64,000 bases of DNA, from assembly GCF_002980575.1 (NCBI RefSeq), contig NZ_PVBS01000001.1, positions 1,116,001 through 1,180,000 on the forward strand. The letters are read 5' to 3'. This document shows positions 1-8,002 of the stretch, in pieces (within the stretch, counting starts at the first letter, position 1; every line of letters starts with the position of its first letter). The DNA is from Sphingobacterium gobiense. GTDB taxonomy: Bacteria > Bacteroidota > Bacteroidia > Sphingobacteriales > Sphingobacteriaceae. Both the position numbers and the translations under genes were made by a program. The notes beneath the pieces were generated by a model that searched no databases, had not been told where the DNA came from, and was given only the letters and a program-made list of their open reading frames with translations.

Positions 1-656
1 GTTTCAATAAGCTCAGGTTTCCCTCCCGTAACACCCGATAGTTGATTAGGTTGTTGTAATGAATGTGTACAGTCCATCACTGTTGGCACATTAAACGCAC
101 GCATCTCCGGCAAACCACGAAAATCAACAATTAAATCCTGGTATCCGAATGTGTTTCCTCTATCGGTTAAAAAAACCTTGTCATTTCCCGCGTCTTTTAC
201 TTTATCTACGGCAAATTTCATCGAAGCAGCAGACAGAAACTGACCCTTTTTGATGTTGATTACTTTACCTGTCTCAGCAGCAGCTACCAACAATTCTGTT
301 TGTCTACACAGAAATGCCGGGATCTGTAATACATCGACATATGCAGCCGCAATAGCCGCTTCCTGGCGTTCATGTATATCGGTCACAGTCGGAACACCAA
401 ATGTTTTGCCTACCTTTTCTAATATTTTTAAAGCCTTCTCGTCTCCTATTCCTGTAAAGGAATCCGAACGCGAGCGATTAGCTTTTCGATAGGACCCCTT
501 AAAGATGTACGGAATTCCATATCTATCCGTAATCTTTACAATCCGCTCCGCGATCCGCAAGGCTATTTCTTCTCCTTCAATTGCGCAAGGTCCTGCCATT
601 AAAAAAAAACGGGTAGATTCCCGATGTTTAATAGCAGGTAAATATTGTTGAATCAT
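1..656 (-). CDS. kdsA: 3-deoxy-8-phosphooctulonate (Kdo-8-P) synthase, C-terminus cut by window edge
   Basis: Condenses phosphoenolpyruvate with arabinose 5-phosphate to Kdo 8-phosphate in the cytoplasm, a step of lipid A/LPS inner-core synthesis. I translated this by eye on the minus strand. It begins MIQQYLPAIK at the ATG ending at 656, then shows MAGPCAIEGE, FKGSYRKANRSRSDSF, VPTVTDIHE, LQIPAFLCRQT, NIKKGQF and TVMDCTHSLQQPNQ, all hallmarks of KdsA. About 218 codons are present and the family is about 270 aa long, so roughly 50 C-terminal residues lie beyond the left edge. recQ ends 13 nt upstream of its start on the same strand. kdsD, which makes the arabinose 5-phosphate substrate, lies just beyond recQ, so two Kdo genes cluster here. 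Confidence 0.95.
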   Translation of the reverse strand, partial: MIQQYLPAIKHRESTRFFLMAGPCAIEGEEIALRIAERIVKITDRYGIPYIFKGSYRKANRSRSDSFTGIGDEKALKILEKVGKTFGVPTVTDIHERQEAAIAAAYVDVLQIPAFLCRQTELLVAAAETGKVINIKKGQFLSAASMKFAVDKVKDAGNDKVFLTDRGNTFGYQDLIVDFRGLPEMRAFNVPTVMDCTHSLQQPNQLSGVTGGKPELIE

Positions 657-669
657 CTATTATAAATTA

Positions 670-2859
670 CTAATTTCCTAATTCAGACATGAATTTAATT
701 CGCATTAACTGAATATCCTCATACGTGTAGTCGTCTTCCCCTAGTTCCTTTAGCGCTTCTTGGATAGAATCTACTTCAGCTGTTCGGAAGTAATCATATA
801 CTTCTTCTTGCCGATCACTATCAATCATCTCATCCACAAAATATCCGATATTCAGCTTTGTTCCAGAATTAACAATAGACTCAACTTCTTTAAGTAAATC
901 CTCATAACTAATTCCCTTAGAGGAGGCTATATCCTCTAAACCTATCTTCCGATCTATATTTTGTATAATAGAAACTTTTAATGCCGATTTATTTGCGGTG
1001 CTCTTAATAACAAGATCCAATGGGCGGTCAATGTCATTATCGTCCACATATTGTTTAATTAACTCGACAAATGGTTTTCCAAATTTAAGCGCTTTACCTG
1101 CCCCTACACCGTGCATTTGTTTCAGTTCATCCAAACTAACAGGATAGTGAGTGCACATTTCATCCAGTGATGGATCTTGAAATATCACAAAGGGAGGTAA
1201 AGACCTCTGCTTTGCTATTTTCTTTCTTAAATCTCTCAACATTTTCAACAACTCCGTATCCAATGTTCCTGAACCCTGTGCCACTTCGTCTGTCCCGTCC
1301 TCATCTGCCTTCTCCATTATTCTATTTAGAATAAATCTGATACCATAGGGATTAGCTATATATCTTCTACCGTGCTCTGTAAGCGTTAACAAACCATAAT
1401 GGTCAATGTCCTTCTTTAAAAAATCGTTTAATTCCGCTTGTCGAATCAATGATTTCCAATAGTTTACACCTAAGCTTTTGCCTTTTCCGAACAGCGGATG
1501 TAAATCATGTTTATAAGATGATACCGGCTGATTGTTTTGTCCAATCATCACATTGATAATATGATGATCGTCAAACTTCTCTCCTTCTTTATCTATAAAG
1601 CGTAATACCTCCAGCAAATTTTCCTCGGCGTCAAAATACGTCTTTGGCGCGCGACAGTTGTCACACATATTATTGCAGCCCGTTTCGTCAAACTGTTCTC
1701 CGAAATAATGTAAAATTTGTTTTCGACGACATACAGACGATTCCGAATAGTCGATGACTTCTTTTAAAATTTGTGTACCTATTTCCCTCTCGGAAACAGG
1801 TTTATCTTTCATAAACTTCGTTAGTTTCTCAATATCCTTTTCAGAATAGAAAGCTAAACAAATCCCCTCACCTCCATCACGTCCCGCACGACCGGTTTCC
1901 TGGTAATACCCTTCCATCGACTTTGGTATGTCATGATGGATCACATAACGAACATCCGGCTTGTCTATCCCCATCCCAAAAGCAATAGTCGCCACGATAA
2001 CCTCGACATCTTCCATTAGAAACTTATCCTGCGTTTCCGCTCTCGTTTTCGCATCTAAGCCGGCATGATATGGTAACGCCTTTATTCCATTGATGTGAAG
2101 TACTTCGGCGATTTCCTCCACCTTTTTGCGGCTGAGACAATATATAATACCCGTTTTTCCGGCGTTATTTCGGATGAACTTCACTATTTCCTTAACAACA
2201 TTCTTTTTAGGACGGACCTCGTAATATAAATTGGATCGGTTGAAGGATGATTTGAACAAAGTCGCGTTGTTCATCTGTAAATTTTTACGGATATCCGATT
2301 GTACCTTCGGTGTAGCGGTAGCCGTTAATGCAATAATGGGAATGTTATCACCAATTCCGTTAATAACTTGTCTTATTTTTCGATATTCCGGACGAAAATC
2401 GTGTCCCCATTCCGATATACAATGTGCTTCATCTACAGCAACGAAAGAAACCTTTATTTGCCTTAAAAAGAGTGTATTTTCTTCTTTAGCCAATGATTCC
2501 GGGGCCACATAGAGTAACTTCGTTTTGCCTTCCGTCACATCCTTTTTTACCTTCGTAATCTCTCCTTTATTAAGCGACGAGTTTAAAAAGTGTGCAATAC
2601 TATCATTTCCACCAAACGCTCGCAACTGGTCTACCTGATTCTTCATAAGCGCTATAAGCGGAGAGATAACAATGGCCGTCCCCTCGCTCATCAACGCCGG
2701 CAATTGATAACAGATAGATTTCCCCCCTCCTGTGGGCATAATAACGAACGTATCTTTCTTATTCAAGATATTCGTTATAATGGCTTCTTGATCTCCTTTG
2801 AAGGTATCAAAGCCAAAAAACTCCTGCAAATTGTCAAATAGTGATTTTTCTATTTCCAT
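670..2859 (-). CDS. recQ: ATP-dependent DNA helicase RecQ
   Basis: A 3'-5' superfamily 2 helicase for recombination and replication repair. From the ATG at 2859 the protein is 729 aa. It has Walker A (MPTGGGKS) near residue 45, a DEAH box (AVDEAHCISEWGHDFRPEY), a TATATP motif, and motif VI (QETGRAGRDG). A zinc-binding four-cysteine set follows (SSVCRRKQI ... CNNMCDNC), then a winged-helix RQC region and an HRDC-like domain (LPPFVIFQDPSLDEM). The longest frame begins at a TTG at 2868. I prefer the ATG at 2859 because a TAATTTTG element sits at 2871-2878, so a transcript would begin close to this ATG. It is about 100 aa longer than E. coli RecQ owing to a C-terminal extension, which is usual in this phylum. 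Confidence 0.96.
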   Translation of the reverse strand: MEIEKSLFDNLQEFFGFDTFKGDQEAIITNILNKKDTFVIMPTGGGKSICYQLPALMSEGTAIVISPLIALMKNQVDQLRAFGGNDSIAHFLNSSLNKGEITKVKKDVTEGKTKLLYVAPESLAKEENTLFLRQIKVSFVAVDEAHCISEWGHDFRPEYRKIRQVINGIGDNIPIIALTATATPKVQSDIRKNLQMNNATLFKSSFNRSNLYYEVRPKKNVVKEIVKFIRNNAGKTGIIYCLSRKKVEEIAEVLHINGIKALPYHAGLDAKTRAETQDKFLMEDVEVIVATIAFGMGIDKPDVRYVIHHDIPKSMEGYYQETGRAGRDGGEGICLAFYSEKDIEKLTKFMKDKPVSEREIGTQILKEVIDYSESSVCRRKQILHYFGEQFDETGCNNMCDNCRAPKTYFDAEENLLEVLRFIDKEGEKFDDHHIINVMIGQNNQPVSSYKHDLHPLFGKGKSLGVNYWKSLIRQAELNDFLKKDIDHYGLLTLTEHGRRYIANPYGIRFILNRIMEKADEDGTDEVAQGSGTLDTELLKMLRDLRKKIAKQRSLPPFVIFQDPSLDEMCTHYPVSLDELKQMHGVGAGKALKFGKPFVELIKQYVDDNDIDRPLDLVIKSTANKSALKVSIIQNIDRKIGLEDIASSKGISYEDLLKEVESIVNSGTKLNIGYFVDEMIDSDRQEEVYDYFRTAEVDSIQEALKELGEDDYTYEDIQLMRIKFMSELGN

Positions 2860-2870
2860 TGACCTCAAAA

Positions 2871-2878
2871 CAAAATTA
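2871..2878 (-). promoter_or_regulatory. putative -7 promoter element of recQ
   Basis: The minus strand reads TAATTTTG, matching the Bacteroidota TAnnTTTG -7 consensus, 11 nt before the recQ ATG. The leader would be very short or absent. No clear -33 TTTG was found at the expected spacing. Confidence 0.45.
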
Positions 2879-2910
2879 AATGGATCCGGGGCTCATTTGA
2901 GCGCTAAATA

Positions 2911-2926
2911 ACCTACTTTTGTAGGT
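2911..2926. other. perfect 6-bp-stem hairpin between recQ and kdsD
   Basis: ACCTAC-TTTT-GTAGGT forms a perfect stem with a 4-nt loop in the divergent intergenic region. A second short inverted repeat (GCTC-ATTT-GAGC, 2891-2902) lies next to it. They could be a regulatory site or a transcript 5' structure; no function can be assigned. Confidence 0.4.
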
Positions 2927-2954
2927 AATTAAAATAAAATTAACGATTTTTTCT

Positions 2955-3920
2955 GTGATACACAACATCGATATCAAAAAGACTGCGATAGAGACGCTGG
3001 AATTGGAAGCCGGAGCGATTCGGAAACTAACGCAATTTATTGACCACGACTTCATTACGGTCGTAAACCAAATATTAGATCTATCAGGTAGGATTATCGT
3101 AACAGGCATCGGCAAAAGTGCAATTATTGCACAAAAAATAGTCGCAACGCTTAACTCTACCGGTACACCGGCTATTTTTATGCACGCTGCTGATGCCATT
3201 CATGGGGATCTGGGAATCATTCAGGAGCACGATCTTATTATTGCGCTATCCAAAAGCGGCAATACGCCCGAGATCAAGGTGTTAGTACCTTTTTTAAAAC
3301 AAACGGGCAACACACTGGTTGCTATGGTGGGCAATATGGATTCTTTTTTAGCGCAACATGCAAACTTTATCTTGAATACATCCGTTGAACGGGAGGCCTG
3401 TCCAAACAATCTGGCTCCTACTACAAGTACAACTGCACAGCTGGCTATGGGAGACGCTCTGGCGGTTTGTCTACAAACCTGTCGTCAATTTTCAGATCGT
3501 GATTTTGCTAAATACCATCCCGGCGGTACACTCGGTAAACAGTTATATTTAAAAGTCAGCGACCTATCAGATAATAATGGAAAACCCGAAGTGTCTCCCT
3601 CTGCAAACATACGCCAAGTGCTCATTACCATCACGAAGTATCGATTGGGCGCCACAGCTGTTATCGACACAAATGGTATTGTAGGTATTATTACGGATGG
3701 AGATATCCGCAGAATGCTTGAAAAACACGAAGATGTAACACATTTGGTGGCCAATGACATTATGACGCAAAGTCCTAAAACGATAAGAAGAGCGGAACTC
3801 GCGGCTGATGCGCTTCATATGATGCGCCGACATAATATTTCACAGCTCTTAGTTACGCAAGAAGGACATTACGCAGGGATTATACATATACAAGACCTCC
3901 TAAAAGAAGGTATTATATAA
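2955..3920 (+). CDS. kdsD: arabinose-5-phosphate isomerase (KdsD/KpsF/GutQ family)
   Basis: Interconverts ribulose 5-phosphate and arabinose 5-phosphate, the first committed step toward Kdo. At 321 aa it has the standard family length. An N-terminal SIS domain carries GIGKSAIIAQKI (Lys54), ALSKSGNTPEI and the family stretch APTTSTTAQLAMGDALA, followed by FAKYHPGGTLGK. Two CBS domains fill about residues 205-321. The start is a GTG at 2955; no upstream ATG is available, and homologues begin at the same helix. It is divergent from recQ, with kdsA on the other side of recQ. A DUF1573 gene follows on the same strand, apparently with its own promoter. Confidence 0.94.
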   Translation: MIHNIDIKKTAIETLELEAGAIRKLTQFIDHDFITVVNQILDLSGRIIVTGIGKSAIIAQKIVATLNSTGTPAIFMHAADAIHGDLGIIQEHDLIIALSKSGNTPEIKVLVPFLKQTGNTLVAMVGNMDSFLAQHANFILNTSVEREACPNNLAPTTSTTAQLAMGDALAVCLQTCRQFSDRDFAKYHPGGTLGKQLYLKVSDLSDNNGKPEVSPSANIRQVLITITKYRLGATAVIDTNGIVGIITDGDIRRMLEKHEDVTHLVANDIMTQSPKTIRRAELAADALHMMRRHNISQLLVTQEGHYAGIIHIQDLLKEGII

Positions 3921-3982
3921 TGCGCTTATGTAATATTTTTGTTTATTTCGAGGGTTTTGAGTCTCATCCCTTACGCTATTTG

Positions 3983-3990
3983 TAATTTTG
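3983..3990 (+). promoter_or_regulatory. putative -7 promoter element of the DUF1573 gene
   Basis: TAATTTTG matches TAnnTTTG. A TTTG lies at 3956-3959 (23-nt spacer, longer than the usual 19-21). It lies 45 nt before the ATG at 4036 and overlaps the in-frame upstream start at 3988, so it supports the downstream start. Confidence 0.45.
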
Positions 3991-4035
3991 GCGTATCTTT
4001 TGATAATTACCATAGAGGTTAAAGAATATAGTAAA

Positions 4036-4413
4036 ATGAAGAAAAGAACATTAGGAATATTAGCGACGTTTATAGCAGTCATTGGCTTCGTGTCCATGAC
4101 AGTGGCTATAGGCGAATTCAAATTTGAAAAGGAAACCCACGACTTTGGGACCATTCCCCAAAATAAACCCGCATCGTACAATTTTAAATTTTCCAATACG
4201 GGCGATGCTCCTATTATCATCGGGGAGGTGAAACCATCTTGTGGCTGTTCGGTCGCTGAATTCACCAAAACACCTGTAAAGCCAGGGGAAGGAGGTACGG
4301 TCACGGTAACCTATAACGCTGCAGCTAAAGGCCCTTTTACTAAACAGTTCACGATTAAGTCCAATACAAAGACACCTGTCAAAACATTGACAATTAAAGG
4401 AAATGTAGAATAA
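4036..4413 (+). CDS. DUF1573 domain exported protein
   Basis: A 125-aa protein with an N-terminal hydrophobic export signal (MKKRTLGILATFIAVIGFV). A single immunoglobulin-like DUF1573 domain follows, with the typical pattern HDFGTIPQNKPASYNFKFSN ... VKPSCGCSVAEFTKTPVKPG. The Cys-Gly-Cys is the family hallmark. Its role is unknown; such proteins are abundant and exported in Bacteroidota. The frame opens at 3988, but the ATG at 4036 directly precedes the signal peptide and follows a promoter-like element, so I use it. A strong hairpin terminator follows. Confidence 0.88.
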   Translation: MKKRTLGILATFIAVIGFVSMTVAIGEFKFEKETHDFGTIPQNKPASYNFKFSNTGDAPIIIGEVKPSCGCSVAEFTKTPVKPGEGGTVTVTYNAAAKGPFTKQFTIKSNTKTPVKTLTIKGNVE

Positions 4414-4448
4414 CAATCCACATCTCTTTCGGAGGCTATATAACAAAG

Positions 4449-4480
4449 CAAAGGTCATCAATTGATGACCTTTGTTGTTT
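4449..4480 (+). terminator. intrinsic terminator after the DUF1573 gene
   Basis: A perfect 26-bp palindrome at 4449-4474 (arms CAAAGGTCATCAA / TTGATGACCTTTG) is followed by a T-rich GTTGTTT. It lies 35 nt after the stop codon. Confidence 0.8.
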
Positions 4481-4583
4481 ACAACAAAAATTATATTATC
4501 GTAAAATCTGAATTCACAGAATATTTAGTAAGTATCATCCTCGATATCTATCACATAACATAGGATTCCTAAAGGTTTTTTAC

Positions 4584-4591
4584 TAGCTTTG
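4584..4591 (+). promoter_or_regulatory. putative -7 promoter element of the aminotransferase gene
   Basis: TAGCTTTG matches TAnnTTTG, 26 nt upstream of the ATG at 4618. No convincing -33 element was seen. Confidence 0.4.
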
Positions 4592-4617
4592 TCATATACT
4601 TAAAAACGTACAAGGTA

Positions 4618-5820
4618 ATGCCAGAAATATCAAAAAGAGGTCGGGATATGCCGGCTTCACCAATTAGAAAGCTTACACCTTTTGCAGAACAGGCAAAAAA
4701 AGAAGGAAAGAAAGTATATCACTTAAATATCGGACAACCCGATATTGAGACGCCTGAAATCATGCTAAACGCTTTAAAAAACATCGATTTCACCATATGG
4801 GCTTATACCCCGTCGGAGGGCATTGCCTCCTATCGAGAAAAGTTGGCAGCATACTACAATAAATTGAATTACCGTATCGCGCCTACGGATATTTTAGTGA
4901 CCAACGGTGGGTCAGAGGCACTTACTATTGCTGTGCAAAGCTGTCTTAGCCCCGGTGATGAAATCATAATTCCTGAACCATTTTACGCAAACTATAATGG
5001 ATTTGTCTGTGCAGCAGATGCTGTAGTAAGACCTATCTTATCTTATATAGAAACGGGCTTCGCTTTACCGCCGATAGCGGAATTTGAAAAATTGATTACT
5101 GATAGGACGCGCGCAATTGCAATCTGTAATCCCAATAACCCTACGGGCTATCTCTATTCACGCGAAGAGTTAGAATCCTTAAAAGCATTGTGTCTAAAAT
5201 ATGACCTTTATCTATTTGCAGACGAAGCTTATCGCGAATTTTGTTATGATAGTAACACATTTGTTTCACCCATGCACTTAGACGGTCTTGAACAGCATGT
5301 GGTTATTATCGACACGGTATCCAAGCGATACTCAGCCTGTGGCGCACGGATAGGTTGCTTAATTACCAAAAACAAGGAATTATATCATACCGCCCTCAAA
5401 TTTGCACAAACACGTTTGAGCCCGTCCCTTGAAGGACAGATTGCTGCTGAAGCAGCGATAGATACACCAGACAGCTACTTTGAAGCTGTGTCCAAAGAAT
5501 ATACTGCCCGTCGGAATACACTTGTTGAGGGGCTAAATAAGATAGAAGGCGTCTTTTGCGCTGTTCCAGGTGGAGCATTTTATGTCGTAGCTAAACTTCC
5601 TATTGATAATGCCGACAAGTTTTGTCAATGGATATTGGAGGAATTTTCGTACAACAACGAAACGGTCATGATGGCTCCGGCTACCGGCTTTTATAGCACA
5701 CCTAATGTTGGAATCAATCAAGTACGTTTGGCATATGTTCTTAAACAGGAAGATTTACGCAATGCATTGGCTTGCCTAGAGAAAGCTCTGAAAGCGTATC
5801 CAGGCCGTATATCAATCTAA
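4618..5820 (+). CDS. PLP-dependent class I/II aminotransferase (aspartate aminotransferase family)
   Basis: A 400-aa fold-type I aminotransferase. The sequence shows the N-terminal LNIGQPDIETP, the cofactor-binding GGSEA segment, the NNPTG motif at residues 173-177, DEAYREF, and the Schiff-base lysine Lys236 in the context SKRYSACGARIG. The C-terminal GGAFYVVAKLP and the arginine in NQVRLAYVL fit substrate carboxylate binding. It is cytosolic and probably moves amino groups between aspartate or another amino acid and 2-oxoglutarate; exact specificity cannot be read from the sequence. It is monocistronic, with a promoter-like element before it and a bidirectional terminator after it. Confidence 0.87.
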   Translation: MPEISKRGRDMPASPIRKLTPFAEQAKKEGKKVYHLNIGQPDIETPEIMLNALKNIDFTIWAYTPSEGIASYREKLAAYYNKLNYRIAPTDILVTNGGSEALTIAVQSCLSPGDEIIIPEPFYANYNGFVCAADAVVRPILSYIETGFALPPIAEFEKLITDRTRAIAICNPNNPTGYLYSREELESLKALCLKYDLYLFADEAYREFCYDSNTFVSPMHLDGLEQHVVIIDTVSKRYSACGARIGCLITKNKELYHTALKFAQTRLSPSLEGQIAAEAAIDTPDSYFEAVSKEYTARRNTLVEGLNKIEGVFCAVPGGAFYVVAKLPIDNADKFCQWILEEFSYNNETVMMAPATGFYSTPNVGINQVRLAYVLKQEDLRNALACLEKALKAYPGRISI

Positions 5821-5827
5821 AAGAGAT

Positions 5828-5865
5828 ACCATCTTCTCCAAAGCTTAAAGGCTGGAGAAGATGGT
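5828..5865. terminator. bidirectional terminator between the aminotransferase and nagB-like genes
   Basis: A perfect 13-bp inverted repeat (ACCATCTTCTCCA at 5828-5840, its complement at 5853-5865) with a 12-nt loop, between two convergent genes. T or A tracts are weak. Confidence 0.7.
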
Positions 5866-5873
5866 GTTAAATC

Positions 5874-6650
5874 TCACAACGGTTCATGAAGATATTGAGC
5901 ACTATCTTTATCAATGAATAAGTGTGCATTTTGATGCTTTCTCAATATGGTAGAGGGATATCGAGCATCGATTCCTTCGTAAAGCGTTTGATACACCGCT
6001 TTAGCTTTATTCTCGCCCGGAACCATACAATACAAAAATTTTCCCTGCAGTAATGCCGGAACGGTCAATGTGATGGCGTGGGTCGGCACTTCATCGAAGG
6101 AATTAAAGCACCCATCATTTACTTGTTGTTGGCGACTTTTATCATCTAGGTCAACGATTTTTACCCAATAAGGATCATTAAAGTCCGCTACATGAGGGTC
6201 ATTGAAAGCTATGTGTGTATTTTCTCCAATTCCCATACACACAATATCTACTGGGTGTGTTCGCAGTAATTGTTCGTAGCGCTCACATTCCCTTTCGATA
6301 TTGCCTGAATCCCCTTGTATGTAATGCACATCATGAATAGGTACTTTATCAAATAGGTTTTCCTTTAGAAAATATCCAAAACTTTGTGGATGGGCTAGGT
6401 CTAAACCAATATATTCATCCATGTGAAACGCGACGACTTTCTCCCAATCAATAATTGTATCTTTTACCAACGTTTCCAAAAATTCGTTTTGTGAAGGTGC
6501 AGAAGCAAATATAATATAAACGTAATCCTTATGCCGTTGTAGTTCTTGAATTTTTTTGCTGACCATTTCCCCGGCATCTTGTCCGAGCTGCTCACGGCTT
6601 TCATACGTTCTGATCTGCAACTGCTCTATTTTGTTTTGTTCGATTTCCAT
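5874..6650 (-). CDS. glucosamine-6-phosphate deaminase-like protein (NagB family, variant active site)
   Basis: A 258-aa NagB/6-phosphogluconolactonase-fold protein. The AFHMDEYIGL segment keeps the catalytic Asp (Asp78). The second active-site loop reads GIGENTHIAFND instead of the usual GxGxDGHIAFNE. By alignment, E. coli Asp141 becomes Asn144, His143 is kept as His146, and Glu148 becomes Asp151. It belongs to a divergent branch, and its substrate may be glucosamine 6-phosphate or a related amino- or keto-sugar phosphate. It is the last gene of the large locus, with its own LacI-type operator (6692-6703) 42 nt upstream. It pairs logically with the nagA gene at the opposite end of the locus. 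Confidence 0.78.
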   Translation of the reverse strand: MEIEQNKIEQLQIRTYESREQLGQDAGEMVSKKIQELQRHKDYVYIIFASAPSQNEFLETLVKDTIIDWEKVVAFHMDEYIGLDLAHPQSFGYFLKENLFDKVPIHDVHYIQGDSGNIERECERYEQLLRTHPVDIVCMGIGENTHIAFNDPHVADFNDPYWVKIVDLDDKSRQQQVNDGCFNSFDEVPTHAITLTVPALLQGKFLYCMVPGENKAKAVYQTLYEGIDARYPSTILRKHQNAHLFIDKDSAQYLHEPL

Positions 6651-6691
6651 TAACTTATATTTTCATTAAAAAAAAGCTTCTAAATATAATT

Positions 6692-6703
6692 GTGTAGGTA
6701 CAC
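6692..6703. promoter_or_regulatory. LacI-type operator, site A (nagB-like gene)
   Basis: GTGTAGGTACAC: perfect GTGTA/TACAC arms around a GG centre. On the minus strand it is followed by AATTATA, as at sites B and G (ACAATTA). It lies 42 nt before the nagB-like start. Confidence 0.65.
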
Positions 6704-6742
6704 GTTATTCTTTTATAAAAAAGGTATACTACGAATGTATAC

Positions 6743-7807
6743 CTAGTTACGATAGAATCGTTGATTCTCTCGATGGATGATGTCAATAGGCATTAAATAT
6801 TCTTTTTCTTGTTTTTCTTCGAACATTAGATATCGATATAATGCCTTTATTCCGCGATATGCTTGTTCCTGTGGTTTCTCACAGATTAAAAAATCAATGA
6901 CACCTTTATTAAGAAATTCAATATTTCGATCTAAAAAATCGTATCCTACCAACAGCATATCTTCTGTTTTCTTTTCTAACAGGTATTTCGCCACTAACGA
7001 AACCCGCGAGTTCGTGACAAAGATTAACCGTATATCAGGATAATCACGTAGTGCCTTTGCAACAGTCTTTTTTACCGATTGATAGTCCGTCTTATCTAGG
7101 TTTTGCTTTATTATTCTCTCGGGATTATTTGCTACGAAGTATTCCGTAAACCCCTCTTCTTTTTTAAGAATGTGATAATCTGAGTTAATATCTTTAGCAA
7201 TATTCATTAACAATATCTGATCTGATTTTCCTACTAAATAATCAACCAGATGCGCGGCGGTATACCCACTATAAAAAAGATCCGGTCCAAAATAACTTAG
7301 GTTTTTACGATTTGGGATATTCGAGTTAATGAAAACAAAAGGAATTTTTCTCTTCTGACATACATCTGTAAATGCAATTGCTTCTTCGATAAACGCCGGA
7401 GCCAAAAGCACACCGTCCACAGATTCTGATTGAAGGATTACTTTGGTCTGCTTCATAAAGGATTCTCTATCATTCATGTCATAGAATAGCTTCTCGATTT
7501 TGACATTATAAAGCATAATCTCTTTTTCAGCCTGTATAATACCTTGTAATGGCACAGACCAGTAGTCTGTCTCCTCCGATACTTCGGGTATTAGCGTATA
7601 AAGATGCATGGTTTTAGATGAAGCTAACCGCCTAGCTAAGATATTGGGCTTATAGTCCAATTCTTTGATAATGTCATTAATCTTTTGTTTGGTCTTTTCC
7701 GAAACCCCTGTCCGATTATGCAGTACCCTATCTACCGTTGCGATAGAGACATTCGCCCGACGTGCAATTTCTTTTACGCCGACCAGTTCTTTTTCATTTT
7801 TCTTCAT
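6743..7807 (-). CDS. LacI-family transcriptional regulator (first of two)
   Basis: A 354-aa regulator. The N-terminal helix-turn-helix (VGVKEIARRANVSIATVDRVLHNRTGVSEKT is the region, about residues 9-39) is followed by the hinge YKPNILARRLASSK. A periplasmic-binding-protein-like effector domain then runs to about residue 350. The hinge leucine normally inserts at a central CpG, which fits the centre of most operators found in this locus. An operator copy (7916-7927) sits 108 nt upstream, so autoregulation is likely. It lies between the nagB-like gene and the GMC oxidoreductase unit, all on the same strand. The effector is presumably a sugar or sugar phosphate released from the target glycan. 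Confidence 0.9.
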   Translation of the reverse strand: MKKNEKELVGVKEIARRANVSIATVDRVLHNRTGVSEKTKQKINDIIKELDYKPNILARRLASSKTMHLYTLIPEVSEETDYWSVPLQGIIQAEKEIMLYNVKIEKLFYDMNDRESFMKQTKVILQSESVDGVLLAPAFIEEAIAFTDVCQKRKIPFVFINSNIPNRKNLSYFGPDLFYSGYTAAHLVDYLVGKSDQILLMNIAKDINSDYHILKKEEGFTEYFVANNPERIIKQNLDKTDYQSVKKTVAKALRDYPDIRLIFVTNSRVSLVAKYLLEKKTEDMLLVGYDFLDRNIEFLNKGVIDFLICEKPQEQAYRGIKALYRYLMFEEKQEKEYLMPIDIIHRENQRFYRN

Positions 7808-7915
7808 ATAAAAACGTTACGTCCCTCATACAGAATACAAAAATAACGAATATGTAGCACTCTAAAATCATCTTACCAATGTTCTGCCTTACTAATAATT
7901 TGGGAAGCGTTAATT

Positions 7916-7927
7916 GTGTACGTTACC
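7916..7927. promoter_or_regulatory. LacI-type operator, site B (upstream of lacI 1)
   Basis: GTGTACGTTACC, identical to sites F and G. The 18-bp context AATTGTGTACGTTACCGA is identical to site G, 44.5 kb away. It lies in the 195-nt gap between the GMC gene and lacI 1. Confidence 0.75.
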
Positions 7928-8002
7928 GAAGATAAGCCAAACTTTCTTTAATCCAAAATATTTTTTAAAATAAGCTATATATTTGATTCCCTCTATTTCG
8001 TG

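Noticed and set aside
4603..4615. AAAACGTACAAGG before the aminotransferase resembling an operator half-site
   Set aside because: Only one half matches, there is no dyad symmetry, and the gene is outside the locus and on the other strand.
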